A stretch of 64,000 nt of DNA, from the NCBI GenBank assembly GCA_023443745.1, contig JAEZTB010000059.1:62001-126000 (forward strand), read 5' to 3'. The translations under genes were made by a program, and so were the position numbers. This stretch comes from Bacillota bacterium (GTDB lineage: Bacteria > Bacillota > Clostridia > DSM-8532). Within the stretch, counting starts at the first letter, position 1, and each line of letters starts with the position of its first letter. This document shows positions 26,701-34,855 of the stretch, one piece after another. The notes under the pieces are model-generated. The model searched no databases. It saw nothing but the letters and a program-made list of their open reading frames with translations, and had not been told where the DNA came from.

Positions 26701-28430
26701 CCATCGTCCCTCGGGGTTTCCGGCTTAAACACATGGAATCGCAGAATATCGGAATCAAGCTTGTCTGCGCCGGGAATCGTTTCGATTTCATAGGCTGTAA
26801 GCCTTCCGTCACAATTATCCTTGGCGATGGTCTGGAGGTAGATATTATCGCCATCCCATTCCTTGGGATATGGTACATTCATGTAAATTTCCGGATCACC
26901 GTAATTAGAATTCTCCCAATCCTTGCCGCTATACGAGGAGGACGCCCCCGGTCCTTCGACCGAGCCTGTGCCGCTATTGTAGCCGATGCCGCTGCCGCCC
27001 AAATAATCCCACGCATGTTCGCCTGCGCGGATATTAAGCGGGGAGTAGATATCCTTAGGACCAACTCCCTGCTCTGTAGTTATCATGCGGGGTTCAATGG
27101 CGTCCACCGTAATGTTTACTGTGTAGCGGCGCGTGTTCTCTGCTTTGGTTACATCAATGTAGTATTTGCCTCCCGTCCAGTCGCGCTTGTCACCGGGTCC
27201 GAGCTTATATTCGTCTGCGTTGATCCCTGTCTGGAGGGACAGCTCGGTGGTTCCGTCGCTGCCAAACACCTTATAGGCCGCGTCCTTGTCAACTGTGGAG
27301 ACCTTCAGCATCTGGTAAGTGGTACCGAACGGGAGCATTATATCAATAGTTCCGGCTTTTCCGTAACCATTTACTGTAACGCCTCGCAGGGGCTTGTTTA
27401 CGGTGATCTCCAGCTCGGGATGCGGGTCCGGCGTAGTATCGGTGATGTAGTAAGCGTTAATCGCATCAAGCGTAGTGCTGATTGTTGCCGGCAGTGCAGG
27501 GTCGGTAAACGGTTCGTCCTTCCTGTATCCAACCTTAGGCTTATCAGGTACGCTGTCTATGACGGGCGCAGCCACCGGCACAGTCAGGCTCTCCATAAGA
27601 GTGGTATCCTCCACTCCATCGTAGAAATAGCGCACCTCATAGGGGAGGGTTTCGGATGAGCCTCCGGCCTCCGTACCCCACACCATGAGCTCCTTTGCCT
27701 TGACCGTACCCAGGCTGTTATTAACCGGGTCGGAAATGAGCAGTATGTAACGGGCGGAAACCATCGGAGAAATATCATGTATGCCTTGATAACCATTCGG
27801 TACTGCGTCGCTTTTAAACGCTGTTGGAATCTCAATCCATCCGCCGGGATTGACTACGGGGTCTTTCGTCCCCCCGGATATTGCTGTTGTGGCACCCGAG
27901 CCGCTGGTCGTGATTTTCTCAAGACCTGCGTAGGAAGCCTCGCTGTTAGAATAGTAAAACTTATAGTTATTAAGGCGATTATTCGTTGTGTCCCATATCT
28001 TCTCAATCTTGCTGATATCAATTGTTTTCCCAAGATCAAGGGCAGCCCAGTACTTGTAGCCCTCGGCAGCAGCGTTAATATTATTTTTTGCTGGGTCTGG
28101 ACCTGTCTGAAAGCCGATTGTATTCCATGTGCTGGCTGTACTTGTATCGCCATCGATCAGCTTTTCCCCTGGATTTGCACTAGTAGCGCTGCTGACCTTA
28201 ATTGCTGCACCTACTGTTGACAGCGCCCAGTTCTTCACCCCACCCGCAGACAGGGCATCGGCACCAAACACAGTCGGCGTGCCATCATTCGGCGTAAATT
28301 CCGGTTCATCCGCGCTATACTCGTAGATGTCAACATCTGGCGGATAACCGCTTGCCATCGACACATTCATCGGTAAAACCGATACCAGAATCGCCAGTGT
28401 CATGAGAGTGCAAAGAATTCTCTTCCCCAT
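23742..28430 (-). CDS. Giant SLH-anchored protein with two discoidin modules and lyase-like middle
   Basis: From ATG 28430 (GGAGG eight bases upstream and a signal peptide directly after) it has 1562 residues; an open frame to 28478 adds only polar residues before the signal. In order I see a signal peptide (1-31), an F5/8 type C (discoidin) module (about 67-260), a cadherin-like beta-sandwich (about 340-440), a roughly 490-residue middle, a second discoidin module (about 957-1130), a linker and Ig-like part, and three SLH repeats (about 1387-1562). The middle has WRFMLPSETLRY, HFHIFQLKE and WGLYRGLNN, resembling jelly-roll polysaccharide lyases; this is tentative. SLH repeats hold the protein on the cell wall. 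The GH88 gene upstream fits a lyase making unsaturated products. The middle is visibly more GC-rich than the SLH end. Confidence 0.85.
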   Translation of the reverse strand: MGKRILCTLMTLAILVSVLPMNVSMASGYPPDVDIYEYSADEPEFTPNDGTPTVFGADALSAGGVKNWALSTVGAAIKVSSATSANPGEKLIDGDTSTASTWNTIGFQTGPDPAKNNINAAAEGYKYWAALDLGKTIDISKIEKIWDTTNNRLNNYKFYYSNSEASYAGLEKITTSGSGATTAISGGTKDPVVNPGGWIEIPTAFKSDAVPNGYQGIHDISPMVSARYILLISDPVNNSLGTVKAKELMVWGTEAGGSSETLPYEVRYFYDGVEDTTLMESLTVPVAAPVIDSVPDKPKVGYRKDEPFTDPALPATISTTLDAINAYYITDTTPDPHPELEITVNKPLRGVTVNGYGKAGTIDIMLPFGTTYQMLKVSTVDKDAAYKVFGSDGTTELSLQTGINADEYKLGPGDKRDWTGGKYYIDVTKAENTRRYTVNITVDAIEPRMITTEQGVGPKDIYSPLNIRAGEHAWDYLGGSGIGYNSGTGSVEGPGASSSYSGKDWENSNYGDPEIYMNVPYPKEWDGDNIYLQTIAKDNCDGRLTAYEIETIPGADKLDSDILRFHVFKPETPRDDGDRGAVNSDRQRLEIKSNTTGSNLAANSVAGDIMTHHWRFMLPSETLRYQQDTASGYKKGDIYVTRRHFHIFQLKEILGNASPQPDCTLSITALLTADDGSHIAYRPEDMIAGKNYTPKGYLELRNNPDGNASNRIKPLFYVPLEDVVDRWLDIEVTILTADDGYIYGKLTDVSTGQVIEGYQLDVNGKAPAKKGHSGDFYRRPEENIPDPTTENPEQTKWVETDKPADAGQQNRSKWGLYRGLNNTPAEAQYADEIGPATMYLADVYLIKRDAASYIFPDGYDPSAAQKYIVAWNRLNRIEADTGTPYELLKLPTKLGVVFGTGKTASADVVWDVTTYDPSKVGLQQVYGDFVSNADYANPKGLRPYVEINVADAGSRPTNWALGANVKVTSNTSAEPPQNIVDGDEDTVWGTHSSMAIIGGNEGYKYWTALDLGQKIDISGIELVWGDGVYRSSVRRLANYQLYYSNNPESFEKLTGGQGNYNDPNVQRPTKDPVSDPGGWTAIGGASNKEPLANSYRGMHEVLSVSARYVLLCSDIPPEAATVGNAAIRMKEFLVFGKPAAQEPPDGGSDDTDDTNTPTPSASSSAPVVQGTRIIPKAELDKSTGTVGVKISEEAVNKAISNAKADADNTKTITLEIPKVEGGKQYQIDLPVSFVASEKQDPQESGAVKIRIKTDIGELFIPDNMFKASEVPGDGTLSIVIAPADTSKLDAKTRSEIGDRPVIDLSAKINGKPVAWNNPNAPVTVSIPYTPTAEELKNLEHIVVWYIDGEGKAVAVPNGKYDPDTGMVTFKTTHFSIFTITYVYKTFNDLDGFGWAKKPIEVLASKGIISGTSVNYSPLANVTRADFLYLLIKTLELTAETEGNFSDVPKDANYYEAVAVAKKLGISMGDGRNRLNPNAEISRQDMMVLTTRALKYANKLKAEGDSSKLDKFSDADSIAEYAKDSIAALINEGLILGDGTGIGPLDKTTRAAAAVLLYKIYNK

Positions 28431-28625
28431 AATGATATCCTCCATTTTCATTATTTGATATTCAAAGCAGATATCCATACATTTGCATACAAAGATGAGA
28501 GTATATCAGGCGATGAGTGCGATTTGTACTTTTGTGACTTATTATGTGCTAATGGGTAATAGAAACTAAGCATAGTTTTGTGAATGGTGAACTACGCATA
28601 ATCAAACAATTTAGACATTGAAAAA

Positions 28626-29765
28626 TTAAAAGATATTGTGTTGCCAGCCAAGCAGCTTGGCTATAGCCTCCACATAGAAATAATCGCCATATATGAGCGA
28701 GACATTTATGTTTTGCCCTGCAGGCTTATGGCCGGTAGCCCCCAGCAGTATTCCCTCATATTCGGGTTTATCACCTGTAAAATATGATTTTGTTAACGCT
28801 TCAAGTATTCTTTTGGCTGCATTCCTGTAGAGTCTTCCTTCCGATTCCGGAAGTTGGGAGGAAATTTCCAACAACCCCGATGCCGCACAAGCAGCCGCTG
28901 AGGTATCCCTTGGCTCACTGTCCAATCTATCCAGGCGAAAATCCCAATAGGGTATGAAATCTTCAGGTAGGGCGGCAATAAAGTGATGGGCTACTTTCTG
29001 AGCCGCCTTAAGATACTTAAGGTCTTTTGTGTAACGGCAGGTGTTAGCCATGCCATAGAGGGCCCAAGCCTGACCACGGCTCCAGGCAGATTCAGGTCCA
29101 TATCCCTGACCTCCAAGGGACTCTATAAGCTCGCCATTCTCCGGGTTGAAGGCAACGATATGACGAACCGAGCCGTCTTCCCGGATAAAATGATTTAGAA
29201 CTGTGTCGGCATGGGCTTTTGCTATATGTCTGAACCTGGGATCGTTGATTTCATCGCTTGCCCAAAAGAGCAGGGATAAATTCATGGAGCTGTCAATAAT
29301 GGACCAGCCTGTTTTATCCTGATTCCATGCCCTTAAAAAATTCCCTGCCAAATTAAAGCGTCCAGCTAGAAAATTGGCAGCTGTCAATCCTCTTCTTTTG
29401 GCCGCTTCATCACCGGTAAGCTTGTATTTGATGACAGCAGTAGGTAGAAATTGAAAACCTACATCATGATGAAAGTTGTGATTGCTCATAAAGCTTTGTT
29501 CAATGCGTTCATCCCAATCCCAGACTGCTTTCCTGTATCCATCGTCGCCGGTCATATCATAAAGTATCCAGAGTATTCCTCCCCAGAATCCAGAGGTCCA
29601 CCAATCAAGCCCCATGTCATCATAGATACCGTTGGCCGATACATGGGGAGAACGGGTTCCTATTTGCTGAAGCATGTGGTCAACCTTATTCTTTACGTCC
29701 TCCCACAAGTCAGGAAGGTATTCATCCAAAGCTCTGCTTTTTAACATCGTGTTATCCAAATTCAT
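28626..29765 (-). CDS. Glycoside hydrolase family 88, unsaturated uronyl hydrolase
   Basis: The 379-residue cytoplasmic enzyme removes the 4,5-unsaturated uronic acid left at the end of oligosaccharides by polysaccharide lyases. GH88 features are WWTSGFWGG (55-63), HHDVGFQF with the first catalytic Asp near 100, IIDSSMNLSLLFW with the second near 155, and SRGQAWALYG. There is no signal peptide, so it acts on imported products. The start is uncertain: ATG 29765 directly abuts AGAGGTGG, and a TTG two codons later has better spacing. It follows the permease gene by 15 bases and is followed by the SLH lyase-like gene, which completes a capture, import and cleavage unit. Confidence 0.92.
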   Translation of the reverse strand: MNLDNTMLKSRALDEYLPDLWEDVKNKVDHMLQQIGTRSPHVSANGIYDDMGLDWWTSGFWGGILWILYDMTGDDGYRKAVWDWDERIEQSFMSNHNFHHDVGFQFLPTAVIKYKLTGDEAAKRRGLTAANFLAGRFNLAGNFLRAWNQDKTGWSIIDSSMNLSLLFWASDEINDPRFRHIAKAHADTVLNHFIREDGSVRHIVAFNPENGELIESLGGQGYGPESAWSRGQAWALYGMANTCRYTKDLKYLKAAQKVAHHFIAALPEDFIPYWDFRLDRLDSEPRDTSAAACAASGLLEISSQLPESEGRLYRNAAKRILEALTKSYFTGDKPEYEGILLGATGHKPAGQNINVSLIYGDYFYVEAIAKLLGWQHNIF

Positions 29766-29780
29766 CCACCTCTACAGGAA

Positions 29781-30629
29781 TTAGCCTTTTACTGCCCCAG
29801 CCGTCAATCCGGAAATAAAGGTTTTATTGGTGAAGAAGTAAATAATGAGCATGGGAATGATGGCTAAGGATGCACCGGTAAGCATAATATTCCACTCCGC
29901 TGCCGCAGAGTCACCGTATCTTAAGGATACAACCCCTACTGTGAGCGGTCTTAAGTCTGGCCGTGTCATTGTGAACACAGAGGGCAGGATGTAATCATTC
30001 CAGGCATGTCTGAAGCTGAAAAGCCCAACAACACCGAGAATGGGTTTAATAAGCGGTATAATAATCTGCCAGTAGATTCTGATGAAACTGCACCCGTCAA
30101 TTTTAGCGGATTCGTCCAATTCTCTGGGTATACCCGCTACAAACTTGGATACCAAAAAGATATTGGTTGCCTGGGTGGTTCCTACCTGAATAAGAATAAT
30201 ACCCCACAGGCTGTCATGCAAACTTGCTTTTACGGCAAGCATATATAAAGGCCTCAGGGTAACTGCACCTACAGAAATAAACATGGTGGAAAGGAGCACA
30301 CCTGTAAGAAGCTTTTTTCCGGGAAAATCCCTTCGTGCAATACAATAGCCGGTTAATGATGACAGCAGGAGTGATCCCAAGGTTGTAAAAACCCCTAAAT
30401 AGACGCTATTAAAGGTGTATTGAAAAAAGTTGAACCGGCTCATGGCAACTTCATAGTTGCTGAAGATCCATTCCTTGGGGAGAATCGTCCCTCCCAGTGT
30501 GACTTCTGCATTAGTCTTAAAGGAGCCCAGCACGGCATATAACACCGGAAAAAGCGTGATAAGGGTGATGATCCCTAAAAACAGATAAACTACTGTATAT
30601 AAAGTCATGCTTTTAAAACTTATTTTCAT
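29781..30629 (-). CDS. Carbohydrate ABC transporter permease (MalG/UgpE type)
   Basis: The 282-residue inner-membrane protein has six helices and the conserved cytoplasmic EAA loop (ELDESAKIDGCSFIRIYWQI), which contacts the ATPase. It is the second permease of a CUT1-type sugar importer; its partner gene lies 17 bases upstream. No ATPase gene is present in the operon or window, as is common in Bacillota, where one shared MsmX-type ATPase serves many importers. The substrate is probably an unsaturated uronic-acid oligosaccharide, judged from the GH88 gene next to it. Confidence 0.95.
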   Translation of the reverse strand: MKISFKSMTLYTVVYLFLGIITLITLFPVLYAVLGSFKTNAEVTLGGTILPKEWIFSNYEVAMSRFNFFQYTFNSVYLGVFTTLGSLLLSSLTGYCIARRDFPGKKLLTGVLLSTMFISVGAVTLRPLYMLAVKASLHDSLWGIILIQVGTTQATNIFLVSKFVAGIPRELDESAKIDGCSFIRIYWQIIIPLIKPILGVVGLFSFRHAWNDYILPSVFTMTRPDLRPLTVGVVSLRYGDSAAAEWNIMLTGASLAIIPMLIIYFFTNKTFISGLTAGAVKG

Positions 30630-30646
30630 CTTGTCACCTGCCTGCC

Positions 30647-31609
30647 TTAATAGATTTCATTCATCTTCTTTGAGATATAAAGATAAATCACTGTTATAAC
30701 CCCAACTATGACGGCAGAGGCAATGGCAACTGCCGAACCATACCCGTATTGCGCTACAAACATACCCGCACCTTCCGTTGGGAAGAACACCCTGTAAATA
30801 TATAAGTACATGACATCGGTAGCCCCTGCCGGTCCGCCGGCTGTGAGCACCATAATACTTTCATAGCCCTTTAATGCAACGATAATAGCCAGCATGACCA
30901 CAACCTGCATGACGGGCCCCATCATAGGTATGGTAATATAAACCAATTGGTGAAATTTATTGGCTCCGTCAATAGCCGAGCTTTCATAGAGCTCTTCCGG
31001 GATGGACTGGAGACCCGCAAGAAAATAAATCATGTAATTTCCTACAGCACCCCAGACCGCAACCAAAACGGCCGACAACATGGCGTGTTTCATTCCAAGC
31101 CATTCGACAGGCCGGTCAACAAGTCCTAAATTCATGAGCATCTGATTTAAAATACCGTTATAGGAATTGAAAATAAAGTAAAAGACCAGGCTCATAACCG
31201 CAGTACTAATGATGGTGGGCATAAATATGGTGGTTCTGAAAAAGCTTCTTCCCCGTAATTTTTTGTTAAGCATTACTGCCAGGCCAAAAGCAAGCGGAAT
31301 GGTCAGCACAAGCTTACCGCCTGCATAAATGAAGGTATTGCCTACAGACTTCCAGAAGTCTTTATCTCTTGTGAACAACCGGACAAGATTATCCAGGCCA
31401 ACAAATGTTGGATCCCTCATGCCATCATATTCATAGAACACAAACTTCAGAGCCCATAACAAGGGATAGACTGAGAAAACGGCCAGAAAGAATACGCTGG
31501 GGAGGATCATGGTATAGACATCTGTATTGCTTTTAATTCTTTTTAATAAGCTTTCATTAGAATAAGCATTTTTTAGAGGGCTTGCTTTTTTAATCAACTG
31601 TCGGTTCAT
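30647..31609 (-). CDS. Carbohydrate ABC transporter permease (MalF/UgpA type)
   Basis: The 320-residue protein has an N-terminal cytoplasmic extension, six membrane helices and the EAA loop (ELYESSAIDGANKFHQLVYI). It pairs with the MalG-type permease directly downstream. The start is ATG with GAAAGGG upstream. A strong hairpin separates it from the binding-protein gene, so it should be made in smaller amounts than the binding protein. Confidence 0.95.
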   Translation of the reverse strand: MNRQLIKKASPLKNAYSNESLLKRIKSNTDVYTMILPSVFFLAVFSVYPLLWALKFVFYEYDGMRDPTFVGLDNLVRLFTRDKDFWKSVGNTFIYAGGKLVLTIPLAFGLAVMLNKKLRGRSFFRTTIFMPTIISTAVMSLVFYFIFNSYNGILNQMLMNLGLVDRPVEWLGMKHAMLSAVLVAVWGAVGNYMIYFLAGLQSIPEELYESSAIDGANKFHQLVYITIPMMGPVMQVVVMLAIIVALKGYESIMVLTAGGPAGATDVMYLYIYRVFFPTEGAGMFVAQYGYGSAVAIASAVIVGVITVIYLYISKKMNEIY

Positions 31610-31675
31610 ACCCTTTCACTTCCTTAATGTCTTGCAATTGACTGAGGTCTACTTAGGAATGATCGAAATTTAACA

Positions 31676-31704
31676 GAAGGAGAAGGAACATTTCCTTCTC
31701 CTTC
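31676..31704 (-). terminator. Hairpin between binding-protein and permease genes
   Basis: Thirteen-base perfect arms (31676-31688 and 31692-31704) have a three-base loop. There is no T tract on the minus strand, so this looks like an RNA-stabilising or partly terminating intercistronic stem. Such stems keep binding-protein levels above permease levels in many importer operons. Confidence 0.7.
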
Positions 31705-31718
31705 GTAAAACATTAATC

Positions 31719-33128
31719 TTATAGGCCTGAAGGATTGAAGTCGGGGATGATAATCTTCTTGACTTTACCTGATGCAGCGTCCTTTTCCAAAGCCTCACTG
31801 TATCTCTTGTTCATATCCGCGATTGCTTCGTCAATATCAACAGCCCCTAATATTACAGCGGCTATTACATCATAGTGAGTCTTGCCTTCCGCTTTCATGC
31901 CCTGGCCGGCGGGAGCCAACGGCCATACGCCGTCTATGCCTTCAGTGGTTTTAAAGTCCGCCGCACCTTTTAGCTGTGCATCTTTTGCCTTTTCCAGAAC
32001 TGATGGAACAACCGAGAAAGCAAACCCTTGCTCATGATAAGGGACTAGCACCTCGTCGCTGTAAACATATTCAAGAACCTTCCAGGCCTCGTCCTTATGC
32101 TTTGATTCGCTGCTCATGTATAAATAAGCTCCTGCATTTCTGATCTCAGAGGGTGCTTTTCCGGTACCGTCCAGAGTTGGAACAGGTGCTGCAGCCCAAT
32201 CGCATTTAGGCGGGAACTGTTTGTCGTATACACCAACTTCCCAGTTACCCGATATGTACATACCAATCTTGCCTTCCGCAAACTGGCTTCTCATAGGATC
32301 CATATCAAGCCCTTCAATACCCGGGAACATGGAGCCATCGGCGTACATTTTCGCGAATGCTGCGATAACAGGCTTGGAGGGTTCAAAATTATATGCTCCG
32401 GTCTTGTAATCGTAATAGTACGCATTGCTTCTGAAGGCGATCTGGTCAAGGCAGCGGAATAAGGAATTGTTAGGATTCTTCATATTGATGGCAAAACCAT
32501 AAGCGCCTTCCGATTTTCCGGCTACAGCAATCTTTTTAGCATATTCCACCATTTCATCAACTGTTTTTGGCGGGCCAGGTAAATTAGCCTTAGCAAACAA
32601 ATCCTTGTTATAGATCAGTCTGAAGGTAATGCCTCCGTTTGGCAAAGTGTATAATTTGCCATCCACAGTATTTACGAATTCAACATTGGCAAACTTTCCG
32701 AATCTCGCTTTCATCTCAGATGTAAGATAACTGTCAAGGGGTTCGGCCATTTTTCTGTCCACATAGTATTTTGCGTTTTGCTGATTGACAAAGATATCAG
32801 GTGCCTGCCCGCTTTGAAATGCCAGCTCAAGATTTTGTGGATAGTTTTCAGTCTGAATATTATAGTCAATTTCAATGTTTGGATTGTCCGTGGTGAACTT
32901 GGTTACCACTTCCTTCATATAGTCCATGTCATGTCTGTCCTTAGTCCACCAGGAAAGCTTTACTTTTTCTGCAGGTGCTTGTGATGTGGGTTGAGTGTTG
33001 GGTGTTTGGGATGTAGTAGGGGTAGGGCTATTGGCCGCAGGCTTCTCACCACAGGCTGCCAACATTGACCCAAGCAGCAGCATTGTGAGGATTATGCTTA
33101 TTACTCTTACCCAACTCTTTTTTTTCAT
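31719..33128 (-). CDS. Extracellular solute-binding lipoprotein, carbohydrate family
   Basis: The 469-residue protein has a lipoprotein signal ending in LAAC (Cys26), a low-complexity Thr/Pro tether and a family 1 sugar-binding fold (KLSWWTKDRHDMDYMKEV, GKIGMYISGNWEVG). It captures the oligosaccharide outside the membrane and delivers it to the two permeases encoded downstream. The start is ATG with GGAGGG upstream. A well-formed promoter precedes it, just after the YesN-like regulator gene, which is its likely activator. Confidence 0.95.
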   Translation of the reverse strand: MKKKSWVRVISIILTMLLLGSMLAACGEKPAANSPTPTTSQTPNTQPTSQAPAEKVKLSWWTKDRHDMDYMKEVVTKFTTDNPNIEIDYNIQTENYPQNLELAFQSGQAPDIFVNQQNAKYYVDRKMAEPLDSYLTSEMKARFGKFANVEFVNTVDGKLYTLPNGGITFRLIYNKDLFAKANLPGPPKTVDEMVEYAKKIAVAGKSEGAYGFAINMKNPNNSLFRCLDQIAFRSNAYYYDYKTGAYNFEPSKPVIAAFAKMYADGSMFPGIEGLDMDPMRSQFAEGKIGMYISGNWEVGVYDKQFPPKCDWAAAPVPTLDGTGKAPSEIRNAGAYLYMSSESKHKDEAWKVLEYVYSDEVLVPYHEQGFAFSVVPSVLEKAKDAQLKGAADFKTTEGIDGVWPLAPAGQGMKAEGKTHYDVIAAVILGAVDIDEAIADMNKRYSEALEKDAASGKVKKIIIPDFNPSGL

Positions 33129-33169
33129 TGAATCTCCCTCCTGCTATTTGTTTAGTGACTTACATTTTG

Positions 33170-33197
33170 ATTATAAATGGGCTGGCTGTTCTTACAA
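33170..33197 (-). promoter_or_regulatory. Promoter of the first sugar-importer operon
   Basis: On the minus strand TTGTAA (33197-33192) and TATAAT (33175-33170) are 16 bases apart, about 40 bases before the binding-protein start. The short space between regulator and binding protein leaves room for one activator site upstream of the -35. Confidence 0.6.
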
Positions 33198-33229
33198 TGA
33201 GGTAGAATTATGATCAAAGGTGGGGAATT

Positions 33230-34855
33230 TTATGATAATTTTTCAATGTATTCCGCAGGGTTCAATCCCGTGTGCTTTTTAAACACCTCACTGAAATAGC
33301 GCCGATCCTCATATCCGACCCTGTTGGCTATTTCGTAAATCTTGTATTGCCCGGTTGCCAGGAGCTCCTTGGCTTTTTCAACCCTTGCTTTGACGAGGTA
33401 CTCAATAAAGGTTTCTCCCGCCAATTCCTTAAATACGGCAGAAAAATAGGTGGGGCTTAAGCACACATGCTCTGAGACAGTCTGCAGGGATATATCCTCA
33501 TGGAAGTGCTGATGAATATAGAGTTTTGCTTTGTCAATGTCTTTTTCGAGCTGAGATTTCTTCATATTCCGAACCGTTTGCGCAATTTCACAGAGGATTT
33601 TATTCAGCCAGCTTCTGATTTCATCCACCGTTTTATATTTCTCAATTTCAGCAATTAAATCATTATTTCTTATACGGTTCATTTCAGTATTTTCAGGTAA
33701 CTCCAGCGTCATGCGGGAGATAACACCTACAAAGTTCCTGAGTATTTTCTTTAAGTAGGCTGGAGAAATGTCCTTTTGGTCAATTAAACTCTCAATAAAC
33801 TGATTAAGACGGGCAGGAATCTGCTCCGAAGCACCGATTTTTATGTATGACAGAATTTCATTTTCAAGCTGGATGGGATAATGAAACGACTGATGATGGT
33901 TTATTCTTATATCCTGTGCACATATAACGTGATTATGGCCGAGGACTATTTTATAGGCAATAGCCTCCCTGGCTTCCAAAAACGAATAGTAAATATCCTT
34001 GAGATCTTCATACAATCCTCCGATGCCGATGGTTATAGTAATATCCAAATACTTTTCCACGCTCTTGCGTATATTTTCCGCCACATCAGAAATTCCGGCC
34101 TTGTTATCGTTGAGACTCAAATCAGTACGATAATTAATCAAAAGGACAATCCTATTGTCGTCAACCCTTAAGGTTTCACATTTATAGCATGCGCCCATGA
34201 GCTCCTGAGCCATATTGGCCACTGCAAATTTATACAGCTCGACCTCTTTGATGTTATTGCGCTCAAAAAGTTCCCTGTAATGATCCAATTCAATTAAAAG
34301 CACTGCAAAATATCTAATATCCAGCCCGATTTCCAAAAACCTGAATCGATCCTTGACCTCATTTAAGTCATGCTCGACGGGCGTACTCACAAGATATCTG
34401 AAATAATCATCCTTTAAAAGCGGCAGGCTTTTAATCAGTTTCTGCTGCATGAGGATGCTGTCCTCCCTGACCTTTTTCTCAATTTCCAGCTTTTCATAGG
34501 CTCTTAATACTGCACCTTCAATCCTATCGATCCGAGCGGGTTTTAAGAGGTATTCCTCTGCGCCGAGCTTGACAGCCTGCTGTGCATAGTTGAAATCATC
34601 ATATCCGCTTAAAATGATAACCTTCGTAAAGGGGAAATGCTGTTTTATTAATGACGTTAATTCAAGTCCGTCCATAATCGGCATGCGAATATCAGTGATG
34701 ACAACATCCGGCTGATGCTCCCGTACAAGATCAAAAGCATCCTTGCCATTACAGGCTTTACCTACGACATCGAAATTCATTTGAGCCCAATGGCCCAGCT
34801 TGATAATCCCGTCAAGAATATCCGCCTTATCATCTACAACAATCAGCTTATACAT
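33230..34855 (-). CDS. YesN-type response regulator with AraC DNA-binding domain
   Basis: The 541-residue protein has a receiver domain with phosphoacceptor Asp55 (VVITDIRMP), acidic pair D8/D9 and K107-region YLLKPA, a long middle region (about 170-390) and a C-terminal AraC-type double helix-turn-helix (about 440-541, ending in GLNPAEYIEKLS). It starts inside the end of the histidine kinase gene (8-base overlap), with GGGGGAT upstream, so the pair is co-translated. It should activate the importer, GH88 and lyase-like genes directly downstream when the kinase senses a sugar. Confidence 0.95.
   Translation of the reverse strand: MYKLIVVDDKADILDGIIKLGHWAQMNFDVVGKACNGKDAFDLVREHQPDVVITDIRMPIMDGLELTSLIKQHFPFTKVIILSGYDDFNYAQQAVKLGAEEYLLKPARIDRIEGAVLRAYEKLEIEKKVREDSILMQQKLIKSLPLLKDDYFRYLVSTPVEHDLNEVKDRFRFLEIGLDIRYFAVLLIELDHYRELFERNNIKEVELYKFAVANMAQELMGACYKCETLRVDDNRIVLLINYRTDLSLNDNKAGISDVAENIRKSVEKYLDITITIGIGGLYEDLKDIYYSFLEAREAIAYKIVLGHNHVICAQDIRINHHQSFHYPIQLENEILSYIKIGASEQIPARLNQFIESLIDQKDISPAYLKKILRNFVGVISRMTLELPENTEMNRIRNNDLIAEIEKYKTVDEIRSWLNKILCEIAQTVRNMKKSQLEKDIDKAKLYIHQHFHEDISLQTVSEHVCLSPTYFSAVFKELAGETFIEYLVKARVEKAKELLATGQYKIYEIANRVGYEDRRYFSEVFKKHTGLNPAEYIEKLS

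Noticed and set aside
26733..27659. Open frame of 308 codons on the plus strand inside the giant SLH gene, with several others nearby (25134-25640, 25662-26438, 27777-28220)
   Set aside because: They lie antisense to a gene with clear domains, have no ribosome site or known motif, and arise from the high-GC composition of that stretch.
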